5,537 nt of DNA from Candidatus Zixiibacteriota bacterium (lineage in GTDB: Bacteria > Zixibacteria > MSB-5A5 > GN15 > JACZUZ01). The DNA lies in NCBI GenBank assembly GCA_022572905.1, contig JACZUZ010000166.1:1-5537 (forward strand), given 5' to 3'. Positions 1 through 5,537 of this stretch are shown one piece after another. Below the pieces are notes generated by a model. It saw only the letters and a list, made by a program, of their open reading frames with translations. It was not told the DNA's origin and ran no database searches. Each line of letters opens with the position of its first letter. Position 1 is the first letter of the stretch. Made by a program: the position numbers and the translations under genes.

Positions 1-1074
1 GCAATGCGCGGGAGTGACGCAATTGTCGGTGCGCTCAACAATCGCTACGGCGGGTTCTTTAGTATGAATGTCAACTGTATCTAGCGGCTGATACAACGTG
101 GAGATCGGTTTGTTTGCGGCCCGCACCACCAACATTTCACCATTGGTAATTCCGCCTTCCAGCCCGCCGGCGTTGTTTGTCTTGCGGTAGAATCCGCCCT
201 TGCGCGGATCGCCTCCCTTTTCATAATAAATCCGATCATGAACTTCAGACCCGCGCATCTTGGCCGATCTGAATCCCATTCCGATTTCAACTCCTTTGAC
301 AGACTGAATTGACATCATCGCGGCGCCCAGGCGCGAGTCAAGACGCGTATCCCACTGGCTGAAACTACCCAGCCCGGCTGGCAATCCGGCCACAAGAATT
401 TCATATACGCCACCCAGAGAATCTTTGGCCACAATCGCCTCTTTAATTGCGGCGACCATTTCGGCTTCTTTGTTTTTGTCAACACAGCGAACCTCAGACT
501 CTTCGGACAGCTCCCTGATTTTGGCCAAAGACAAATCGGGAGTTTCCAGAGACACATTTCCGATTCGAGTGACATGCGATGCGAATTCTATTTCAAAGTT
601 AGATAGAAATTGCTTGGCGATTGCTCCGCAGGCCACGCGGGCGGCTGTTTCGCGAGCCGAGGCGCGCTCCAGCACGTTGCGCAAGTCATGCTCATGAAAT
701 TTAATAGCTCCGGCCAGATCGGCGTGCCCCGGACGGGGACGGCGATTATCGAAAGCAAGTTTCCATTTCTTGCCGGTCAATTCTTCGCTAGGCGGAAACC
801 GCGGGTCCATGATTTCGGTCCAGTTTTCCCAATCGCGGTTGCGAATAACAAATGAGATCGGCGACCCGAGAGTTTTCCCGGAGCGAATTCCCGACATAGC
901 CTCCACTTGGTCGCTTTCGATTTTCATCCTAGCGCCGCGGCCATAGCCCTTTTGACGACGCTTTAACTCGAAATTTATTAGATCAAAATCAATGGAGACT
1001 CCGGCAGGGCATCCATCGAGAATGCAGGTCAGTCCCGGCCCATGCGATTCGCCTGCTGTGAGAAATCGAATCAT
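1..1074 (-). CDS. aroC: Chorismate synthase, C-terminus cut off by window edge
   Basis: AroC catalyses the last step of the shikimate pathway, converting 5-enolpyruvylshikimate-3-phosphate to chorismate with reduced FMN in the cytoplasm. I translated the minus strand from the ATG at 1074 and found an uninterrupted frame of 358 codons that runs off position 1. The family is usually about 360 to 390 residues, so only a short C-terminal piece is missing. Visible hallmarks are GESHGPGL at residues 8-15 (signature 1, with conserved His11), RPRPGHADLAG around residues 112-122 (conserved His117), ERASARETAARVACGA at 136-151 (signature 2), and NNAGGLEGGITNGE near 300-312. The third signature reads RTDNC at 348-352, where most family members have RSD or RHDPC; the Asp is kept. 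The ATG directly begins the typical N-terminus MIRFLTAGESHG, so the start is secure. The gene lies 56 bases after the signalling gene on the same strand and is probably co-transcribed with it. Identification is very secure. Confidence 0.97.
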   Translation of the reverse strand, partial: MIRFLTAGESHGPGLTCILDGCPAGVSIDFDLINFELKRRQKGYGRGARMKIESDQVEAMSGIRSGKTLGSPISFVIRNRDWENWTEIMDPRFPPSEELTGKKWKLAFDNRRPRPGHADLAGAIKFHEHDLRNVLERASARETAARVACGAIAKQFLSNFEIEFASHVTRIGNVSLETPDLSLAKIRELSEESEVRCVDKNKEAEMVAAIKEAIVAKDSLGGVYEILVAGLPAGLGSFSQWDTRLDSRLGAAMMSIQSVKGVEIGMGFRSAKMRGSEVHDRIYYEKGGDPRKGGFYRKTNNAGGLEGGITNGEMLVVRAANKPISTLYQPLDTVDIHTKEPAVAIVERTDNCVTPAHC

Positions 1075-1086
1075 GAACGCAAAGTA

Positions 1087-1091
1087 CTCCC
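1087..1091 (-). promoter_or_regulatory. Probable ribosome-binding site of aroC
   Basis: On the minus strand GGGAG lies 12 bases upstream of the aroC ATG, in the 56-base gap between the two genes. The spacing is longer than optimal and the match is partial, so this is a modest site. No better purine-rich match occurs in the spacer. I found no convincing -35/-10 pair in the gap, which favours read-through from the upstream genes. Confidence 0.5.
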
Positions 1092-1130
1092 AGATTATTG
1101 AAAGTCAATTTTGAAGCGTGGCGCGGATGG

Positions 1131-4100
1131 TTAATTCTGCAAAGAAAGGTCAGAAATAGCTCTCTGCGCTTTATCAAGCGCGAGCGTTAGTTGTTCGATA
1201 CGAAAAGGCTTGTAGAGGACTTGATCAACGCCGGAGAGCCGCAGAGTTTCGTCATCGAGCTTGTCGCCCCAGCCTGTTATAAAAATAACATATGCGGCCG
1301 GGCGCAGGGCCTTGACGCGCGCGGCGACATCCCAACCCGAAAGCTCTGGCATCGCTATGTCCGACAGAATGATATTATAATCATCGCGCTCAAATCTTTC
1401 CAGAGCCTGTTCCGGATTTGAAAAAGTATCGATTGTGTATCCAAGAGACTGACACATCCCCTGCAGGAGATCGAGAATCATAGGTTGATCGTCAATAGCC
1501 ATGATTCTGGGCAAAGTTTTCTTCGGCTTCTGCGAGGCCGCGTTTTCAGGAGTCGTTGCAGTTACTTTCTGTTGTATCGATATATACTGAGGATCACCAT
1601 CGCGCGCATCCAGGGCCACTTCCAACTTTAGTTCTTTAAGTGTATCAAACAAGGCTGTCGGCAGAGACGGATGCTGAGCGGAGCTCGAGCTTACGTAGAT
1701 CCCGAATTCCAGAACTCGCGAAACAGCTTTCCGCCCTTTCTTGAGTCTGTTGATGTCCAAACAAATATATTCACCGCTCTGATAAGTCGAGACTGTTAAA
1801 ACTTCCTCCTCGGCGGCGAATCCGGCAAAGGTGCGCATTACTTCTTCAACAAATCTGTCAACACTTCCCTGTTCTGCCGAAAGAGTAAAATCTACCGGAA
1901 GATCGAACCGGATTTCCCGCGCTCTACCTTCAACAAGAAGAATTGTACCACCGACCAGACGTCTCCGGGCGAACGACTCAAGAGCGCTTTTCAGAGATAC
2001 TACAGGCTGAATCGAGGTGGCGTCCGGTTTTATTTCGGCTTTATTCACTGGTCGCTGACGCAACGCCCCGGATCGAACAATTTCGCCCGCCCGCTCGACG
2101 CATTTCTCGGCGGCGCTGAGACGTTCGATCAGATCGGGAACAAGCGCTCCGTCCATGTTCGCCAATTTCGTAAGTTGTATTTCTCCGAGAGCAACAGAGA
2201 GTTCATTGTTGAGATCATTAATGGCCAGATCAAATTCTGCGCCACTATCTCCTGCCGTTGCATCTGCCGAAATAGATGGGCCGCGCCTACTGTTCGCAGA
2301 CGTTAATGAATTCTTGAGTGTGAAAAAGGCTGTCATAAATTCGAGAGTCTGAGCGATTTCTGCGACATCGTTTGTGTTTTGCAAGTACACGGCCAGTGCG
2401 AATTGGGCGTGGCCGGGAATTTCAAGCGGGGCTACGATTTGGGCTTTGGGTTCTCCCAGCGACGAAAAGCGCTCGCCAAAGATTTCACGATTCGGCGCGC
2501 TGTATTCGGCAAATAGCTCATCCATGCGTAAAGCGCCCTTTTCGCTGGAAACAACTCCAAGGGAAACCGCTCTACCTATTTGTCCCTCGCCGGGTGAAAT
2601 AAGCAATCCTCGAATGGCCTGACTTGAAATACCATGACTGTGGGCCGGGAGAATTCCAATGTCGGGCTTGTAATCAAAAAGAATCGCGCGTGAATCCTCT
2701 GGAAGTGTCTTAATCAGATACTTAAAGAAATTCCGGGCGCCTCTCTCGGGATTGTCCGTCAATTCTTTCTCACGCAAAAGCTCAAGCGCATTATGAATTG
2801 ATCTGCTATTTATTTGCGAAAGTTTTTCGCTCTCGCGCGATCTTATCAAAAATGAAATAAGCGAAGCTGTCAAACCAATTGCTGACACATCAGACTTAGT
2901 CAGGGAAAGCTCTCCGGAAGAGTTCCAGATAATTAGGCCTTTCTTGAGAGAGTCGTTATCAAACGTCCCCAATCCGGCGACAAGAGCGGTTGTAATCTTT
3001 TGATTTGTTACGATCTTCGGAACAAGCAGATTTGGTCTTGAAGCGCTTTCTGAAGTTTCCTTTTCACGATTCAACAAAACCAGCGACTGTCGCTTGAGAG
3101 CCTGTTTTATTGCAAAAGTGTATCCCGGAGTCAGAGGAGGGAAGCCTGCCGAGGTGGCGGGCAGACTAAGTGTGTCGTTTAATGAATCGAGTTCCAGGAA
3201 AGCCACTTGATCAGCGCCGCCTACCCCCATTAATTCTTCACAGATTCGGCGATAATCGCTCCGGTTTTCCAGACAATCAACAATGACTCTCAAACGCTCC
3301 CGCCAAGCTCGGAATTCCTCAGAGCGTTCCTCGGATTTGCGTCGTTCGCGAAGCAATTCTCCGCGAAGCCGGGTAAGTTGAAACTTTTCAGAAATAGAGA
3401 CGCACAGTGACTCAGCTATAGCGATAGCCGCTGGGGTAAGCGTTGCCGACCCTTCTCTCAGCGCGAGAGCCATTCCCAGAGGTTTCCCGGCGTGTACGAA
3501 TGGCAAAATCACACAAGATATCGTCCTGCCTAAGAAATCAATTTCGATTTGTTCGCTTTGCGAAACTGTCGATTTGAGGCTCTCCAATAGAGCCACCGAG
3601 AGAAGCGGACTGCCGCTTTGTAAACATTCCGAAACCGCCGGAAGCCTTAGCGGTATCCGCTCAAGGTAGAATTGCTCCTTGTCAGATAAACCCTGCGCGG
3701 CGACAAGAGCCATTTGCGAGTCGTTTTCATTGTAAATATAAATGGCGCCTTTGGCCCCATCCAAAATCTCAAGCGCCGTTTGCAAACTGAGACCCGCCAT
3801 TTCCACAAACGGAAACGGCTGAGACAACGCGCCTCTCAGGCGTTCCAACTTGAAATAATTCTCGCTGGACGATGCATGCGGAGTTTCGCCAGCTAATTGC
3901 CCGGTGACGCTCTCTGTGTCGTCTCCCAGGGAGTGTCCTTTGAAATCGCCGTTAATAATCGACCAGATCAGAATACCCGAACCCACAAGCGCCAGAACAA
4001 TTAGCGCTCCATTCAATACGGGATAAACCGCCGGGACAAACCAGAGCGAGAAATTATCGAATGCTTTCAGCCAGTTTATTAACGCGGCCAGAGTAAGAGC

Positions 4101-4241
4101 TCCGCCGGCGACAGACAATCTCAACCTCTGCGCCGAACTTGCCAATCGCCAGTTAGCGCGGTTTGATACCAGCGAATAAAAAATGAATGAGGATAACGTG
4201 AGAACAAGCCAAATGAACCCGAGAATTTGTTCGCTGCTCAA
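1131..4241 (-). CDS. Membrane-anchored three-GAF protein with degenerate histidine-kinase core and intact C-terminal receiver
   Basis: This is a 1036-residue signalling protein. Hydrophobic segments lie at about 5-24, 42-58 and 68-96. The loop between the first two is Arg-rich (NRANWRLASSAQRLR), which predicts N-terminus out and the bulk in the cytoplasm; there is no sizeable extracytoplasmic sensor. Three GAF-like domains follow at about 145-286, 319-470 and 483-645. A charged, probably coiled-coil helix at 286-318 joins the first two. Residues 670-730 resemble the DHp helix pair of histidine kinases (NDLNNELSVALGEIQL), with Asn675 where the phospho-accepting His is expected. Residues 745-893 have the strand and helix order of an ATPase domain, but N-box Asn residues and DxGxG/GLGL motifs are not visible. 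Residues 911-1028 form a complete receiver: Asp917/Asp918, phospho-acceptor Asp961, Thr989 and Lys1011 (KPF). There is no DNA-binding or enzymatic output domain. The start is a TTG overlapping the miaB stop, supported by a perfect Shine-Dalgarno. The ligand and partner are unknown; the domain reading is by eye. Confidence 0.85.
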   Translation of the reverse strand: MSSEQILGFIWLVLTLSSFIFYSLVSNRANWRLASSAQRLRLSVAGGALTLAALINWLKAFDNFSLWFVPAVYPVLNGALIVLALVGSGILIWSIINGDFKGHSLGDDTESVTGQLAGETPHASSSENYFKLERLRGALSQPFPFVEMAGLSLQTALEILDGAKGAIYIYNENDSQMALVAAQGLSDKEQFYLERIPLRLPAVSECLQSGSPLLSVALLESLKSTVSQSEQIEIDFLGRTISCVILPFVHAGKPLGMALALREGSATLTPAAIAIAESLCVSISEKFQLTRLRGELLRERRKSEERSEEFRAWRERLRVIVDCLENRSDYRRICEELMGVGGADQVAFLELDSLNDTLSLPATSAGFPPLTPGYTFAIKQALKRQSLVLLNREKETSESASRPNLLVPKIVTNQKITTALVAGLGTFDNDSLKKGLIIWNSSGELSLTKSDVSAIGLTASLISFLIRSRESEKLSQINSRSIHNALELLREKELTDNPERGARNFFKYLIKTLPEDSRAILFDYKPDIGILPAHSHGISSQAIRGLLISPGEGQIGRAVSLGVVSSEKGALRMDELFAEYSAPNREIFGERFSSLGEPKAQIVAPLEIPGHAQFALAVYLQNTNDVAEIAQTLEFMTAFFTLKNSLTSANSRRGPSISADATAGDSGAEFDLAINDLNNELSVALGEIQLTKLANMDGALVPDLIERLSAAEKCVERAGEIVRSGALRQRPVNKAEIKPDATSIQPVVSLKSALESFARRRLVGGTILLVEGRAREIRFDLPVDFTLSAEQGSVDRFVEEVMRTFAGFAAEEEVLTVSTYQSGEYICLDINRLKKGRKAVSRVLEFGIYVSSSSAQHPSLPTALFDTLKELKLEVALDARDGDPQYISIQQKVTATTPENAASQKPKKTLPRIMAIDDQPMILDLLQGMCQSLGYTIDTFSNPEQALERFERDDYNIILSDIAMPELSGWDVAARVKALRPAAYVIFITGWGDKLDDETLRLSGVDQVLYKPFRIEQLTLALDKAQRAISDLSLQN

Positions 4242-5537
4242 GCGGCCGCCTCCTGAGAATTGTGTCCATTGGATAACGTCACAGGCTTGAAGAGACCAAT
4301 CGGGCGATAGCTGGACTCAGAATTGATCATTTCGCCGTGAAGAGTCCATGAGTCAGCCTGCTTGATCTGGATATTCACGACAGACCCGATCAATGATTCA
4401 CTCCCGCGAAACAACGCCGTCTTGCCATGAGGGGTCTTGCCCTTCACAACCGATTTATCGCGGCGACTAAATCCGTCAACCAGAACAGCGCGCGATTTGC
4501 CGATCTCTCCCTGATTTTTCGTGTAGCTTATTTCCTTTTGAAGGTCTATCAATCTGGTCAGTCTTTCGATTTTCGTTTCTTCGGTAAGGTCATCGGGGAA
4601 TTCTTTTGCGGCCCTGGTGCCTTCTCTCTCAGAATAACGAAACATAAATGCGGAATCATATTGAATTTCTCGAAAAGCGTCGAGAGTTTTCTGGAAATCA
4701 TCCTCGGTTTCCGTCGGAAAACCAACAATTACATCCGTAGTCAGGGCAATTTCCGGACAGCGCTCGCGTAGCTTGCGGACCATATTGCGATAATGGTTCA
4801 TTCGATAGCACCGCGACATTTTTTCCAGAATTCTATCCGAGCCGGATTGAAGCGGTAGATGGATGTGCGGCATAAGTTTTGGCTCGTTGGCGTGGGCGTC
4901 GATTAGTTTAAGCGAGAGGTCCTTGGGATGGGGACTCGTGTAGCGTATGCGTTGAATATCCGTTTCCGCGGCTATGCGCAGAATCAAATCGCTAAAATCG
5001 CATTTCCCGTCCCGATATGAATTCACATTCTGACCCAGAAGGGTCAGCTCCCAAACTCCGTCAAGGGCCAGTTTTCGAGCCTGATCCACCAAATAATTGG
5101 ACGGATGATATACCTCCCGTCCGCGAACATAGGGCACAATGCAAAACGCACAGAAATTATTACAACCCCGCGTAATTGTCATGTAGGCGCTGAACGGCTG
5201 TGTGCGCACAGGTGGAGCGTCGTCGATGTGCTCGTGCCCAAAGCGTGTATGCACTTCGGGGATTTCGGTCTTTTCAGCCAGTATATCCGGCAAATCGAAC
5301 ATCCGGTCAGTGCCGAGCACAATATCAACATGAGGAACGCGTTTGAGTATTCTTTCGCCCAGTCTCTGCGCCATACACCCAACCACCGCAATATTGAGAT
5401 CAGGGTTTTTCTTTTTGAGCGGTTTTAGCCCCGCCAGACGACCGAATGCGCGTTCTTCCGCTTTCTCGCGAATGGAACAGGTGTTCACTATGATCAAGTC
5501 GGCCTGGTCTTCGCTCAGGCAAACCTCATAGCCATTG
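4238..5537 (-). CDS. miaB: tRNA-2-methylthio-N6-dimethylallyladenosine synthase MiaB, N-terminus cut off by window edge
   Basis: MiaB is a radical-SAM methylthiotransferase that uses two iron-sulfur clusters to convert i6A37 to ms2i6A37 in tRNAs reading UNN codons. The open frame enters the window at 5536 and gives 432 residues; about 20-35 N-terminal residues are missing, including the first auxiliary-cluster Cys. In the visible fragment the other two auxiliary-cluster Cys are in NTCSIREKAEERAF (residue 20) and VVGCMAQRLGE (residue 54). The radical-SAM motif is RGCNNFCAFC, with Cys at 125, 129 and 132, followed by IVPYVRGRE. LLGQNVNSY, HLPLQSGSDRIL and TTDVIVGFPTET follow. A TRAM domain for tRNA binding spans about 343-404. 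The NTCSIREKAE motif and VRGRE favour MiaB over the relatives RimO and MtaB. After TRAM there is a polar tail of about 28 residues ending in EAAA. The TTG at 5497 is internal (a Leu before IIVNTCS), not the true start. The stop overlaps the next gene by four bases. Confidence 0.97.
   Translation of the reverse strand, partial: NGYEVCLSEDQADLIIVNTCSIREKAEERAFGRLAGLKPLKKKNPDLNIAVVGCMAQRLGERILKRVPHVDIVLGTDRMFDLPDILAEKTEIPEVHTRFGHEHIDDAPPVRTQPFSAYMTITRGCNNFCAFCIVPYVRGREVYHPSNYLVDQARKLALDGVWELTLLGQNVNSYRDGKCDFSDLILRIAAETDIQRIRYTSPHPKDLSLKLIDAHANEPKLMPHIHLPLQSGSDRILEKMSRCYRMNHYRNMVRKLRERCPEIALTTDVIVGFPTETEDDFQKTLDAFREIQYDSAFMFRYSEREGTRAAKEFPDDLTEETKIERLTRLIDLQKEISYTKNQGEIGKSRAVLVDGFSRRDKSVVKGKTPHGKTALFRGSESLIGSVVNIQIKQADSWTLHGEMINSESSYRPIGLFKPVTLSNGHNSQEAAA
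4249..4254 (-). promoter_or_regulatory. Shine-Dalgarno site of the GAF/receiver gene, inside the end of miaB
   Basis: The minus strand reads AGGAGG, then seven bases (CGGCCGC), then TTG at 4241. This is a perfect consensus at ideal spacing. It lies within the last Gln-Glu-Ala codons of miaB, and the TTG shares bases with the miaB TGA stop (TTGA). The site decides the start: no ATG or GTG near the N-terminus has comparable support, and the TTG start includes the whole first membrane segment. It implies translational coupling to miaB. Confidence 0.85.

Noticed and set aside
425..855. Plus-strand open frames of 81 and 90 codons across the aroC region
   Set aside because: They lie wholly opposite the secure aroC reading frame, show no recognisable domain and have no supporting context; they are shadows of the real gene.
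1097..1109. Inverted repeat ATTGA-AAG-TCAAT in the gap before aroC, considered as a terminator or operator
   Set aside because: The stem is only five base pairs and AT-rich, with a three-base loop and no following T run. It is too weak to call.
1075..1130. TTGACT and AATAAT on the minus strand as a possible aroC promoter
   Set aside because: The two elements are only a few bases apart instead of about 17, and neither has a partner at proper spacing.
989..1177. A 62-codon minus-strand frame across the junction between the signalling gene and aroC
   Set aside because: It overlaps the coding ends of both genes in a different frame and encodes nothing recognisable. The true aroC frame starts at 1074.
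4242..4249. GCGGCCGC palindrome next to the gene overlap, considered as a regulatory site
   Set aside because: It is explained by the Ala-Ala codons at the end of miaB plus the ribosome-site spacing, and a single eight-base GC palindrome is not evidence of an operator.
4427..4771. A 114-codon plus-strand open frame opposite miaB
   Set aside because: It is antisense to conserved MiaB coding sequence, lacks any recognisable motif and is explained by codon bias of the opposite strand.
5495..5497. TTG at 5497 as the start of miaB
   Set aside because: The frame stays open upstream to the window edge and reads NGYEVCLSEDQAD, which fits the normal MiaB N-terminal domain; the conserved GCQMN region must lie further upstream, outside the window.

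Overview
The window comes from a bacterial chromosome of roughly balanced base composition. It is densely packed, and all three genes lie on the minus strand, so transcription runs from high to low coordinates. In transcription order they are miaB (5' end cut off by the window), a large membrane-anchored three-GAF signalling protein of 1036 residues ending in a receiver domain, and aroC (3' end cut off by the window). Nothing on the plus strand looks like a real gene. I see no mobile element, RNA gene, CRISPR array or clear terminator. The sequence alone does not fix the lineage. The three-GAF pseudokinase-plus-receiver architecture would suit a Gram-negative, FCB-like or candidate-phylum bacterium, but that is only an impression.

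Layout. Positions 5537 to 4238 encode MiaB, the radical-SAM methylthiotransferase that finishes ms2i6A at position 37 of tRNAs. Its TGA stop overlaps the TTG start of the signalling protein (4241 to 1131) in a 4-base TTGA, with a perfect AGGAGG ribosome-binding site inside the last codons of miaB. A 56-base spacer (1075 to 1130) follows, and then aroC (chorismate synthase) runs from 1074 off the low end of the window. The tight spacing implies one transcript.

Most interesting point. The middle protein is laid out like a hybrid histidine kinase: membrane segments, GAF, GAF, GAF, DHp-like helices, an ATPase-like fold, then a receiver. In my reading the H-box histidine is replaced by asparagine and the ATP-binding N and G boxes are unrecognisable. 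The receiver keeps all its phosphorylation residues. It therefore looks like a pseudo-histidine-kinase with a live receiver, which would need a phosphodonor in trans. The two flanking genes are housekeeping enzymes and do not by themselves explain its signal.
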